DNA of 25,587 bases from Candidatus Latescibacterota bacterium (GCA_021295675.1 JAGWBY010000057.1:1-25587), one strand, 5' to 3'. Shown: positions 9,201 to 15,996, counted from the first letter of the stretch. Notes: a model not told the origin generated them from the letters alone. Translations and numbers: made by a program.

Positions 9201-9409
9201 TCCTCGATGCGCTTGCAGACGGCGTCTTCGACCTCGGCCGGGGTCGCACCCAAGTAGGGCACTTGGATTTGCACTTGGTCGAGCGACATCTCGGGGAAAG
9301 TCTCTTTCTTGGTCTGCATCATGGCAAACAGACCGCTCAACAGAATGAAACCCATCAGCAGATTGGCGGCGACGTGATTCTTCGCCATCCAAGACACAGG
9401 TGCTTTCAC
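6206..9409 (-). CDS. RND efflux transporter permease (AcrB/HAE1-like), 1067 aa
   Basis: Inner-membrane proton-driven pump of the hydrophobe/amphiphile RND superfamily, with the usual full length and duplicated halves. TM1 is followed by FPEMSLDQVQIQVPYLGATPAEVEDAV-type porter sequence. The TM4 proton-relay pair is present as GIVVDDAIIVGENIF (Asp397-Asp398), and the second-half helices include YVLLAVPFKSYTQPLV and SLFGIVALSGVVVNDSLVL. No gaps or frameshifts were seen relative to the family. Start GTG 9409 overlaps the adaptor stop (GTGA), and a strong AGGAGGT (9415-9421) lies 5 nt upstream, so the permease can be translated well even if the adaptor gene is interrupted. Substrate cannot be read from sequence; drugs, lipids and polar metabolites are all possible. 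Confidence 0.95.
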   Translation of the reverse strand: MKAPVSWMAKNHVAANLLMGFILLSGLFAMMQTKKETFPEMSLDQVQIQVPYLGATPAEVEDAVCKRIEERVRGLEGVRRVRSTASEGIGSVSVELERGADMDKLLDDIKNEIDRIDTFPAEVEEPVIKELTRRNQAIDVVLYGDVEEKALKVAAERVRDDLRGSGVISQVELKGVRVDEIAIEVSEEALRRYGLTFAQVADAVRRTSIDLPAGSVESEDGAILLRTQGLMRSGREYEEVVVLTRPDGTALKLKDVATVVDGFEDTDLISRFNGQPSAVVQVYRIGDQNALDISTYVHQYIEDKRSTLPEGIHIGYARDDARILRGRIDLLIRNARLGLVLVFICLSFFLDLRLAFWVMMGIPISFLGAFVLMEPFDASINMLSLFAFIVALGIVVDDAIIVGENIFSHRVQGKPFGRAAIDGALEVGTPVVFSIMTSIAAFMPLFFVEGMMGKFMSVIPVIVISVLLLSLIESLFILPAHLSSKGDGPLSRLFRRVFIRPLDWHARVVVVFDRGLKYVIRNAYQPTLRLALAHPISSTALALSLILCTAGLVVGGHIKFVFMPEIGADSVRISVNMPQSTTATQTAKVVRHIEEKAIVLRDQIDAERGGGDSIYRNVFTFIGDQPMARRSSFASVPGAGGQGHLAEVTIELLPSEERDLDSAEIESRLRQLVGEVPGPESIIYSSSLFSAGNPIEVELASDNFDQLLLAVDRLKGKIAEYSGTGDIQDSFQEGKLEMKLQLKPQARTLGLTLSDLARQVRQGFYGDQALRFQRGSDDVRVMVRYPKDERRNLGDVRSMRIRTPAGAEVPFAEVATVTIGHAYASIQRTDGQRVVRVSASVDDQVANADEINRDLEALFLPALVQDYPGLRYRFGGEQQEQQDSLQSLLFNFIIALPAIYVLLAVPFKSYTQPLVVMSAIPFGIIGAVWGHLIMGLDLALLSLFGIVALSGVVVNDSLVLLTFYNQMRREGTSHEEALVSAGAARFRPILLTSLTTFFGLLPMILEKSLQAQFLIPMAVSLGFGILFATFIILLGVPIGMRLLVGVQEFWGRLSESKTAEVAPVTGS

Positions 9410-10695
9410 AGTTGACCTCCTAGGTTCCCGTCTGCAAGGCGCACCTGCATCCCATCGGTGACGCCGCTGAGCTGCGAGACGATGATCCGCTCTTCGGGAG
9501 GCATGTCAATATAAGCGAGCACTTCATCCTCAAGTGCGCGCACCACTTGCACTGGGCGGATGCTGAGGATGCCGTCGCGGCCCACCGTCCACACGCGGTC
9601 GCCTTGGCGCAAAGCGGCGCGGGGCAGGACGCGGACGCCATCGACCGTGCGGCCGGCGATGGCCACCTCGACGAACATCCCCACCGTCAGCGGCGGGATC
9701 CCATCGGCAATGCCGCCGTAGGGCGCTTCGACCTCTACTACTAAGCGGACCATGCGGCTTTGCGGGTCGAGCTCGCCTTACTGGTGGCGGCGACCGGCAA
9801 AAGCGCCGCGGATTTCGGCGCTAGCCCCCTCGCGGCTAAAGGCAAAGGCGCGGGGGCCGCCCTCGACGTTGCGATCGGAAACGGACTCAGTGTTAGGTGC
9901 GCTGACCGCTGCAATGTCGATGGGCAGCGGCAGGGTGAACCACCCGAGGTCTTCGTCGGGAACGGGGACGACGATCTCGGCCTTTTCAATACTGTATATC
10001 TGGGCGATGGCTTGGCCGACGTTGAGGTGCTGACCCACATCGACGCGCGCGGTGCGCACCCGGCCGGCAAACGGCGCGTACACTTTGGTGCGATCGAGGC
10101 GCAGTTGCGCTTCGGCGAGGCGCGCTTCAGCCCCTTGGAGGCTGGCCTCGGCAGCGCGGAGCTGGGGTTTGCGCAACACTAAGTCGGTGGGAGCTTCCTC
10201 GGCGTTGAGCCGCTCCCACTCCTCCTCGGCGATGGCGGCTTCCTCCCGGGCCAAATCGAGTTGGTAACGCGCCTGCGCTACTTGGACCGCGGCCTGTTGG
10301 ACGGCGAGCTCGTAGTCGCGTGGGTCAATCCGAAAGAGCAACACGCCCTTGGCGAAGGTCCCGCCGGGTTTGAAGTCGGCGTCCTTCCACACCACAATAC
10401 CCGACACCTGCGGCACTAGATCAATCTGGGCGTCGGGGCGCACCGTGCCCTGCCCTTCAACCACGACCTGGACCTGTTGCAGCGGAGCGGCGATGGCTTC
10501 GACGAGCGGACCGGCATAGGAGCGGGCAACGCGCTGGGGCGGCTCGCGCATCGAAGCCAGTAGTTGGTAGGCCCCAAAGCCAAGGGCGAGGATGAGGACC
10601 GGCAAAATTATTTTAAAGACGCGCCTCGCGAGGATGAGGACCGGCAAAATTATTTTGAAGACGGCTCGACTGAGCTCGCCGAAGTCGCGCATCAT
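9406..10695 (-). pseudogene. RND periplasmic adaptor (membrane fusion protein), interrupted by in-frame TAA
   Basis: Partner of the RND permease bridging it to the outer-membrane channel. Order: N-terminal hydrophobic anchor (duplicated, see repeat), lipoyl half VEGQGTVRPDAQIDLVPQVS, a coiled-coil hairpin at about 120-190 (AVQQAAVQVAQARYQLDLAR), barrel YAPFAGRVRTARVDVGQHL. Then RRHQ is followed by TAA (9778-9780) and, in the same frame, GELDPQSRMVRLVVEVEAPY and LTVGMFVEVAIAGR to the stop at 9406. Homologues have about WQGRIVRTE between these parts. Loss of 24 nt joining T of the TGG codon to AA of a GAA codon would create precisely this TAA. Upstream ATGA overlap with the TolC-like gene. As written, the product lacks its C-terminal third. 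Confidence 0.85.
10586..10663. repeat. Tandem repeat (36-bp copies, 42-bp period) duplicating the adaptor's membrane anchor
   Basis: Two 36-bp copies (10586-10621 and 10628-10663) differ at a single base and are spaced 42 bp apart. In the adaptor protein this duplicates 14 residues, so that VFKIILPVLILA occurs twice with ARR between. The period is a multiple of three, so the frame is kept, and the anchor helix becomes two hydrophobic blocks separated by two arginines. Confidence 0.9.
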
Positions 10696-10762
10696 TGATG
10701 AATCTCCGCGTGCGGCTCGACGACTCGACTGAGCTCGCCGAAGTCTGAGCTCGCCGAAGTCT
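10665..10762. repeat. Repeated TGAGCTCGCCGAAGTC units at the TolC/adaptor junction
   Basis: The 22-bp string that begins CTCGACTGAGCTCGCC and ends GAAGTC occurs at 10665-10686 and again at 10724-10745. A 16-bp unit GAGCTCGCCGAAGTCT then repeats in tandem at 10731-10746 and 10747-10762. The unit contains the palindrome GAGCTC and can pair with itself imperfectly (TCG...CGA). It is translated on the minus strand as DFGELSR at the end of the TolC-like protein and again at the start of the adaptor. It resembles a REP-type dispersed repeat that has been captured in coding sequence. Confidence 0.75.
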
Positions 10763-12158
10763 GAGAGGCAAGGGTAAAGCCGCCGCCAAGAGCTAGGTGC
10801 AGGTTGATGCGGGTATCGAGGCGCTGGCGACGAACGGCGAGTAGGCGGCTCTCGGCATCAAAGGCCCGGCGCTGGGACTCTAGCAGGGCGATGAGATCGG
10901 CAAGCCCTCTGGCGTAGCGATCTTCGGCTAAGGCGCGCGCCGCCACGGCTTCTTCCGCGGCCGTGGCTAATGCTCGTTCTTGGTCGGCGAGGAAGCCTTC
11001 GGCGTTCAACGCCCCCTCCACCTCACCGTATGCTCTAAGTGCGCTCTGGGCGTAGGCAAAGAGCGCTTGCTCGGCAGCCGAAGCGGCCTGATCGACGCCA
11101 GCGCGCAGGCGTCCGCCTTGCAGCAGGGGCTGCGCAATATTGCCCACGAGATTCCACACCGAAAAATCGCCGTCGAGTAAGTCGCTCAACGCGCTCGACG
11201 AGCGACCCGTAGAGGCCGTAAGGCTGATGCGGGGCAATAAGGCGCGCCGGGCTTGGGCCAACCGGCGGTCGGCTGCGGCGAGACGGCGCTCAGCGGCCAC
11301 GAGGTCGGGCCGCCGTTCCACGAGTTGGGCGGGCAGGCCGGCTGGAACCGGACCGCCGACCGCAGGCAGCTCGCCTCCGACCTCAATCCGGGCGCTGGGG
11401 TAGCGGCCCAAGATCAATTCGAGCTGACGCAGCGCAGCATCCCGTTGCTGGCGACGCTGGGCGAGAGTCGCTTCGGCTGCGGCCAAGCTCGACCGGCCCA
11501 AGCGCACGTCGAGCGACGAGCGCAAGCCGCGGCGATAGCGATCCTCTATCTGTTCGGTAGAGAGTTGGTAGTTTGCAACCGTCGCCCGCGCTAGCTCGAC
11601 TTGGTGCCCCGCTTCGACTGCGGCGAAATAGGCCCGCGCTGTCTGCGCTGCCAGCGACAGGCGCGCCGCGCGAAAATCAGCGGCTGCGGCCCCAGCATCG
11701 GCGAGCGCGGCTTGGGCACCCGCGCGCAGGCGACCCCACAGGTCTGCTTCCCAACTCGCAGTCAGATCAACGCCAAAGGACGTGCTCTCCGAGGTCAAGA
11801 CCTGATCCGGGTCTCTCCCGGGAATGGGCAAGCCGACGAAATTCTGTTTGCGCTTCGAGCCATTGGCATTGACGCCGAGTTGGGGCCAGAGCGGCGCGCC
11901 AGCTACCCGGGCCTGAGCTTGGGCTTGGGCTAGACGCGCACCGGCGACCTTGAGATCGTAGTTGTGCTCCAAGGCCAACACCACCAGACTGTCGAGACGC
12001 GCGGCCCCCATGTCGCGCCACCAGTGGTCGGCGACGGCATCCTCTGAAGCTCCAGCCATCCATTGGTCCGGCTCGGCCAAATCGAGGTCCGGGTATTCGA
12101 CTTGGGGAGTTGAAGCACAAGCGAGCAGAAACAACACCGGGAGGCACAGCGGCCTCAT
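10692..12158 (-). CDS. TolC-family outer-membrane efflux lipoprotein (NodT-like), 488 aa
   Basis: Outer-membrane channel of the tripartite pump. N-terminus MRPLCLPVLFLLACASTPQV has a lipobox (LLAC) typical of OprM/NodT-type lipoproteins. Family landmarks follow: WWRDMGAARLDSLVVLALEHN, SWEADLWGRLRAGAQAA, ERRPDLVAAERRLAAADRRL, and the second-half repeat AYGEVEGALNAE with SRLLAVRRQRLDTRINLHLALGGG near the end. I choose ATG 12158, with GGAG seven nucleotides upstream, over a longer upstream reading that lacks a signal sequence. It overlaps the DUF6807 gene by ATGA at its 5' end and the adaptor by ATGA at its 3' end. The last residues (DFGELSRVVEP) come from the repeat described separately and replace whatever the native C-terminus was. 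Confidence 0.93.
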   Translation of the reverse strand: MRPLCLPVLFLLACASTPQVEYPDLDLAEPDQWMAGASEDAVADHWWRDMGAARLDSLVVLALEHNYDLKVAGARLAQAQAQARVAGAPLWPQLGVNANGSKRKQNFVGLPIPGRDPDQVLTSESTSFGVDLTASWEADLWGRLRAGAQAALADAGAAAADFRAARLSLAAQTARAYFAAVEAGHQVELARATVANYQLSTEQIEDRYRRGLRSSLDVRLGRSSLAAAEATLAQRRQQRDAALRQLELILGRYPSARIEVGGELPAVGGPVPAGLPAQLVERRPDLVAAERRLAAADRRLAQARRALLPRISLTASTGRSSSALSDLLDGDFSVWNLVGNIAQPLLQGGRLRAGVDQAASAAEQALFAYAQSALRAYGEVEGALNAEGFLADQERALATAAEEAVAARALAEDRYARGLADLIALLESQRRAFDAESRLLAVRRQRLDTRINLHLALGGGFTLASQTSASSDFGELSRVVEPHAEIHQ

Positions 12159-13021
12159 GGCAATTCTCCAGGAGAAGCAGCAAAGTCTGCGTACAGGGAT
12201 TCTATTTGTGTGGAACCGGGGTCCTGATCTAAGACGAAGAACGCGTGGTGCAGTTCCAAGCACTCGCCAGCGGCTAGCTCTAAGTCGCCTTCTATCAGCA
12301 GGCCCGTACCCAGCAAGTTGGCGCGGGTAAACCAAGTAACCGGATGGCGTGGGTTGCTTGGGTGATCCATGAGCGCGACAAAGCCGCCGCTTTTCCCGCG
12401 CGCCCCCACCCAACGGGCGCGCTGGTGCATGATGTTCGCGTGGCCTTGGCGTCCCTCGCTGCAATAGTGGTCGGCCTCGGCAAAGGAAGGCCCCATGCGC
12501 AACACCAGCCCCGAGTAGCGCGCCGCCCGCGAGGCCCCCATCACCAGCCGGTCACCGGCTGGCTCAATGCGCGTGGAGATCCGCAAGCAGTAGCCGCCCT
12601 CAGTACTGTAAAAGCCAAAAGAGCGCGACTCCCGCGCCATGAGTTGATCGCGGCCGTCGAGCCAAGAAAGCGACTCGGTCACACCGTCCGCTTCCAACGC
12701 CGTGAAGCCATCGTGCCGCTGCACACCGTGGCTGTCGTCGACGTGTTCGTACTTCTTTGTCTCCGGCAAATACCAACGCCCACCCCACAGATTCGCGTCA
12801 TTGACGTGGACCCAACCGAAGAACAGCCCCGTATGCCAAGCGTGATCGGGCGGGCGGTACTCGGTCACGAGCTGACCGGAAAGCGTGTACAGAGGCGCAA
12901 AGCAGGGCTTGGGGGATTCGCCGCGAGGCAGTTCCTCGCTGGCGCGGTACAGGGCGAGCAGTTGATCGCCCGCGTGGATTTCAACGCCGAGAGCGTTTTC
13001 TCGCAATTCAAAAGCACACAT
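12155..13021 (-). CDS. DUF6807 / PmoA-family protein, 288 aa
   Basis: Recognised from KPCFAPLYTLSGQLVTEYRP, then PPDHAWHTGLFFGWVHVNDANLW, the conserved core of proteins annotated 'PmoA family' or DUF6807. They have a galactose-mutarotase-like beta-sandwich; despite the name they are not particulate methane monooxygenase. Typical neighbours are sugar oxidoreductases and dioxygenases in polysaccharide-degrading bacteria. Start ATG 13021 (MCAFELRE) is preceded by GGAG with 8-nt spacing; this ribosome-binding region is itself part of a 36-bp repeat. The 3' end overlaps the TolC-like gene by ATGA, so a presumably sugar-related protein is translationally coupled to an efflux pump. No signal peptide seen. 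Exact function unknown. Confidence 0.75.
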   Translation of the reverse strand: MCAFELRENALGVEIHAGDQLLALYRASEELPRGESPKPCFAPLYTLSGQLVTEYRPPDHAWHTGLFFGWVHVNDANLWGGRWYLPETKKYEHVDDSHGVQRHDGFTALEADGVTESLSWLDGRDQLMARESRSFGFYSTEGGYCLRISTRIEPAGDRLVMGASRAARYSGLVLRMGPSFAEADHYCSEGRQGHANIMHQRARWVGARGKSGGFVALMDHPSNPRHPVTWFTRANLLGTGLLIEGDLELAAGECLELHHAFFVLDQDPGSTQIESLYADFAASPGELP

Positions 13022-13116
13022 AGCTATTTCTCCAATTCTCGCATTAGACAACCCCAAGCGGCGATTAATTCCCTTCCGGGTTCAAAAGCACACATAGCTA
13101 TTTCTCCAATTCTCGC
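13007..13116. repeat. 36-bp exact direct repeat at the epimerase/DUF6807 junction
   Basis: An identical 36-bp string occurs at 13007-13042 and 13081-13116, 74 bp apart. On the minus strand each copy reads GCGAGAATTGGAGAAATAGC then TATGTGTGCTTTTGAA: a gene end (RELEK, stop TAG), the Shine-Dalgarno and a start codon (MCAFE). The upstream copy forms the last codons of the epimerase, the downstream copy the start region of DUF6807. Between them a 23-codon ORF begins MCAFE and ends RELEK. Either a local duplication or an assembly join. Confidence 0.9.
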
Positions 13117-14009
13117 TTAAACCATGCAATCGTCCGGCTCAACCCTTCGTCTGGCCCCACGCAGGGCGTCCAGCCGAGTAGAGAGCGGGCCTTGGCAATG
13201 TCGGGCAGGCGCACCCGAGGGTCGTCTTGCGGTAGCTCGCCGAAGGCGATGCAGCTTTTAGACCCTGTCATGGCGATGATCTTGTGGGCCAAGTCTAGCA
13301 TGGTGATTTCACTGGGGTTGCCGAGGTTGACCGGGGTAGTAACGTCCGACAGCATGAGCTTGTAGAGGCCGGCGATCAGGTCGCTGTAATGGCAGATGCT
13401 GCGCGTTTGCTGGCCGTCGCCATAGACGGTCAACTCGCGGCCCTTGAGGGCTTGGATGATGAAGTTGGGCACGGCACGGCCATCGTCTTGGCGCATGCGT
13501 TCGCCATACGTATTGAATATACGCGCAATGCGCACATCCGTGCCGTGCATGCGGTGGTACGCCATAGTCATGGCCTCGGCAAAGCGCTTGGCCTCGTCGT
13601 ACACGCCGCGGATGCACTCCTCGGACTGGGGATGTACCAAGGGATCGCCATAGACTTCCGACGTGGAGGCCAGCAGGAACTTGGCCTGCTTGGCCACAGC
13701 CAACCCCAAGGTCTTGTGCGTGCCCAACGCGCCGACCTTGAGGATGTTGATGCCCAACCTTTCGAAGTCGGCCGGGCTAGCTGGGCTGGCGAGGTGCAGG
13801 ATGAAGTCGAGCGGACCATCTACGTGGATGTAGTTGGTGACATCGTGTTGAACAAACTGGAACCGCGGATGGCCGAGCAGATGGGCGATGTTTTCGGGCC
13901 GACCCGTAAGGAGGTTGTCCATGCAGATGACTTCGCAGCCCTTTTCCAGCAGCAGGTCGCTCAGGTGCGACCCCAAGAAACCCGCGCCGCCGGTGATCAG
14001 CACGCGCAT
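13098..14009 (-). CDS. UDP-glucuronate decarboxylase-like SDR epimerase, 303 aa, short internal deletion
   Basis: Extended short-chain dehydrogenase. NAD-binding [10 protein letters not shown] lies at 7-16; then [39 protein letters not shown], catalytic [20 protein letters not shown] and [10 protein letters not shown], all matching UDP-xylose synthase (UXS), which converts UDP-glucuronate to UDP-xylose. Between PQSEE and VYDEAKR the family has about YWGNVNPIGIRG; here only CIRG remains, eight residues short. An in-frame 24-nt deletion fusing T of a TAC codon to GC of a GGC codon explains the odd Cys. This loop lies next to the active-site Tyr, so activity is doubtful. Start overlaps the PhyH stop (TAATG). 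Family sure; exact substrate likely. Confidence 0.88.
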   Translation of the reverse strand: MRVLITGGAGFLGSHLSDLLLEKGCEVICMDNLLTGRPENIAHLLGHPRFQFVQHDVTNYIHVDGPLDFILHLASPASPADFERLGINILKVGALGTHKTLGLAVAKQAKFLLASTSEVYGDPLVHPQSEECIRGVYDEAKRFAEAMTMAYHRMHGTDVRIARIFNTYGERMRQDDGRAVPNFIIQALKGRELTVYGDGQQTRSICHYSDLIAGLYKLMLSDVTTPVNLGNPSEITMLDLAHKIIAMTGSKSCIAFGELPQDDPRVRLPDIAKARSLLGWTPCVGPDEGLSRTIAWFKRELEK

Positions 14010-14751
14010 TAGGTAGCAGAGGTCTCCAGCCCCATGTTCTGATGCTGGCTTTGCAGGGACTCTTGGTATCTCTGCCGGCCTTCCTCATCCACCCTGCAAC
14101 TGACGCCTTCGAAGACCATGGCAAAAGCACGGCGATGGCGCTGCGACGAGCGATTAGGGTCAGCGCGGTGGATGACTTCGCCGTGATGGACCACCGCGTC
14201 GCCGGGCTGCAAATGCACCGCGACTTCATTGGCTTGGTCTTGGGGGCCGTAATCGGCAATGCCCTGCGAAAAACCCAGCACCGAGGTGCGATTGTGCGGC
14301 CGGATGCCCTTGTGGTGTGAGCCAGGGCTGTAGCGCAGGCAGCCGTTTTCCTCGTCAACCGGATCGAGGGCCAGCCAAATGGAGGCGACGTTGGGCGGCG
14401 TGAGGTTGAAGTAGAAATTGTCCTGATGCGGCGGCGTGGGGTGTTCGGTCTGCGGCGGCTTGTTGAACCACTCGGGCTGGCTCACCTGCGCGGCTCCCTC
14501 CACCGCGGTTGGTCGCGGTACTCGGAGAAGAAGGAGTCGTAGTCGCCCATGCGCTGTAGTTGTTTCAGGGTTTCGGGCCGGTCCTTGTCTTGGTAGAAGG
14601 CCGCCTGATCGGGCAGGGTCGGCACCACTTCGCGGACGTAGCGGTCAACCTGGGCCGTTAGGTCTTTGAGCTCGTCGGCGGGCAGGAAGTTGCGCACGAG
14701 GACGAAGCCGTCGCGGTCATAATCAGCTTTATAGGCAGTGTAGTCGGACAT
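14009..14751 (-). pseudogene. Phytanoyl-CoA dioxygenase (PhyH) family, frameshifted
   Basis: Fe(II)/2-oxoglutarate-dependent oxygenase. The first part, YDRDGFVLVRNFLPADELKD to EYRDQPRW, ends at a stop after frame loss near 14482-14503. The second frame continues QVSQPEWFNKPP, HPTPPHQDNFYFNLTPPN (the HxD iron motif, HQD), ALDPVDEENGCLRYSPGSHH, LQPGDAVVHHGEVIHRADPN (distal His). Homologues have a stretch like ELAEALLGE at the break, so about 22-28 nt are missing (the total length is two more than a multiple of three). PhyH genes are abundant and varied in the suspected lineage. Start ATG 14751 heads the long minus-strand operon and the stop overlaps the epimerase start. Confidence 0.85.
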
Positions 14752-14987
14752 GATGGCGCTCCCTTTGGCTTTTGGTCGCTCTGCGAAATGGACTCGTATT
14801 CGACCGTATCATTTTAACTAACTTCATCAAAGAATGACAGTCAATGCGATCTATCCACGCCTTGACCTATGTACCGTGCTGCCCACAATACACATCTTGC
14901 ACGAGAAGGGTTTTGGTCTCTTAGCCAGCAAGCCAGGCCGATCTCTACAACTCGTAGAATATCCTAGAAGCCGTATCCGCTAGATAC

Positions 14988-15302
14988 CTATGCCGCTTCT
15001 GAAGTTTTCTCAAGAGGAACGAAATGGAGTTCGATGCGCTGGTTCAATGCAAGGGCGATGCGCTGGAGCATAGACAGCGAATGTCCTTCGTAATCGGCAT
15101 CTTCCAAGCGTGCAATTACTGGTTGCTTGGTGCCGATTCGCTCGGCCAACTCGGCTTGCGTTAGCCCCGCAACCGTCCGCGCTTCGTAGATCAAACGCGC
15201 CACTTCGGCGTTAAGGGTTTCCTCGGCAATCAGTTGCTTCATTTCCTCATCGTCGCCCGTCATTCGGTCGAGAATCTGGATTGCATCTCGCGTCTTAGGC
15301 AT
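14988..15302 (-). CDS. HigA-type XRE antitoxin, 104 aa
   Basis: Helix-turn-helix protein. Residues about 46-66, GLTQAELAERIGTKQPVIAR, form a classical Cro/CI HTH, preceded by the ARLIYEARTVA helix and followed by LQRIALALNQRIELHFVP, as in HigA-like antitoxins of reverse-order (toxin-first) HigBA systems. It would bind the toxin and repress the shared promoter. The start ATG 15302 overlaps the end of the toxin frame by 8 bp, so it was translated behind the toxin. The gene is intact although its toxin partner is broken. Between its stop and the PhyH start (14752-14987) I see no gene or clear signal. Confidence 0.85.
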   Translation of the reverse strand: MPKTRDAIQILDRMTGDDEEMKQLIAEETLNAEVARLIYEARTVAGLTQAELAERIGTKQPVIARLEDADYEGHSLSMLQRIALALNQRIELHFVPLEKTSEAA

Positions 15303-15653
15303 GAGAAATACTCTCCTCGTAGGTGTGCTTCTCCGGGTCTTTCAGGAAAGCTTCTTTCCGTTTGATCGCCCGCGTCAGGTCTGCTTGGGGAATCACGTCT
15401 TCTTTGACCAGCCCATGAGTCAAGATCGCTATGTTCTGACCATGAAAGAAATAGAGAATGCGATAGTTGATCCGACCGCGGCGGATGCGCAGTTCGTAGA
15501 TATCTTCTTCCAGATAGTCAACCAGTGGACGGCGGAGTTCGTGGCCGAGTTGGGCCAGCAGGCGGATGCGTGCGATGCACTTGGCATAAACCCGTTTGTC
15601 TGTTCTGGAATATCTCGTTCATCTTGGAAGAAGAATACCTAAGTAGTGGGCAT
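15295..15653 (-). pseudogene. HigB/RelE-like toxin remnant
   Basis: The minus-strand translation of 15295-15610 reads YAKCIARIRLLAQLGHELRR, then YELRIRRGRINYRILYFFHG, LTHGLVKEDVIPQADLTRAI, and ends KHTYEESISHA: a phage-derived Gp49/HigB mRNA interferase C-terminal two thirds. Upstream, ATG 15653 has AAAGGG before it and encodes MPTT, then TAG, then in the same frame VFFFQDERDIP, the expected N-terminus. After DIP the frame changes; family members have about VLEWLDGLP here, so roughly 22-28 nt are lost. Two lesions (CAG-to-TAG-like nonsense and a deletion) make it inactive. The plus-strand ORF over the same bases is a shadow. Confidence 0.8.
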
Positions 15654-15704
15654 GGAAACCCTTTACAATATCGTTCCTTGAATTAGGATAAAAATAACAA
15701 TATT

Positions 15705-15732
15705 ATTATAAATACAAGAGGCTATATTGCAA
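15705..15732 (-). promoter_or_regulatory. Putative sigma-70 promoter for the HigBA remnant
   Basis: On the minus strand TTGCAA (15727-15732) and TATAAT (15705-15710) are separated by 16 bp in an AT-rich stretch ending about 50 bp before the toxin ATG. It is divergent from the BlaI-type promoter and lies 33 bp from its first operator. Confidence 0.45.
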
Positions 15733-15765
15733 AACGATAGCCAATGTAATCTAGCATCCACCTTT

Positions 15766-15785
15766 TCAACTAAAATTTTAGTTGA
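15766..15785 (+). promoter_or_regulatory. Operator 1, 20-bp perfect palindrome
   Basis: TCAACTAAAATTTTAGTTGA is perfectly self-complementary and overlaps the first four bases of the -35 box (TTGACA at 15782-15787). With its twin downstream it is the expected binding site of a BlaI/MecI/CopY-type dimeric repressor, which is encoded further down the same locus. Binding by this BlaI is inference. Confidence 0.75.
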
Positions 15786-15810
15786 CAAACCAAATGCCGT
15801 CGAGTATGTT
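15782..15810 (+). promoter_or_regulatory. Sigma-70 promoter of the bla-like locus
   Basis: TTGACA (15782-15787), a 17-bp spacer, and TATGTT (15805-15810): consensus -35 with a good -10. It is bracketed by two operator palindromes, so a repressor would block polymerase binding. It points at the chimeric gene and, through it, the thioredoxin, blaI and blaR1 genes. Confidence 0.75.
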
Positions 15811-15829
15811 CAACTAAATTGTTAGTTGA
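15810..15829 (+). promoter_or_regulatory. Operator 2, near-perfect 20-bp palindrome
   Basis: TCAACTAAATTGTTAGTTGA has the same 8-bp arms as operator 1 (TCAACTAA/TTAGTTGA) around a different 4-bp centre. It starts on the last base of the -10 box and covers the likely transcription start. The operator centres are 44 bp apart, about four helical turns, so both face the same side of the DNA. Confidence 0.75.
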
Positions 15830-15996
15830 AAGGACTTATCATGGCGACCAGAAACAAGCCCGACAAAAATTTGACGCTGAGAACCCGCAGGACGCTTGGC
15901 GGCGGTGCGCGCCGGATGGGCACGCGGGCATGTGTGTTGGCGGTGGTATTGCTATGCCCCTTGGTCGCCGCGACGCTGCCCTCTTGTGGCGCTACC
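15826..15996 (+). repeat. Duplicated blaI-start and blaR1-TM4 sequence joined together
   Basis: 15826-15869 repeats 17666-17709 (blaI Shine-Dalgarno, start and first codons; 4 mismatches in 44). 15870-15996 aligns without gaps to 18987-19113 (blaR1 codons near 301-343, the fourth membrane segment). The join is at 15869/15870. The originals lie about 1.3 kb apart in blaI and blaR1, so this is a duplicated copy that lost everything in between. Confidence 0.85.

Noticed and set aside
9778..9780. Programmed frameshifting or bypassing at the broken genes
   Set aside because: The breaks coincide with missing conserved residues, so recoding would not restore a normal protein; no slippery heptamer or shared motif found at the six sites.
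9760..10182. 140-codon plus-strand ORF over the adaptor gene
   Set aside because: Shadow of the GC-rich adaptor coding strand; the minus frame carries the lipoyl and barrel motifs.
12155..13021. Methane monooxygenase subunit for the PmoA-family gene
   Set aside because: The sequence lacks the membrane helices of particulate methane monooxygenase and matches DUF6807, which shares only the name.
15301..15642. 113-codon plus-strand ORF opposite the HigA/HigB region
   Set aside because: It is antisense to a clearly recognisable HigB frame and has no family features or good ribosome-binding site.
3381..15653. A variant genetic code or stop-codon recoding to explain the in-frame stops
   Set aside because: The interrupting stops are TGA (3471), TAA (9778) and TAG (codon 5 of the toxin), and all three codons also end intact genes here. 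No selenocysteine context or Cys/Sec-aligned site was seen.
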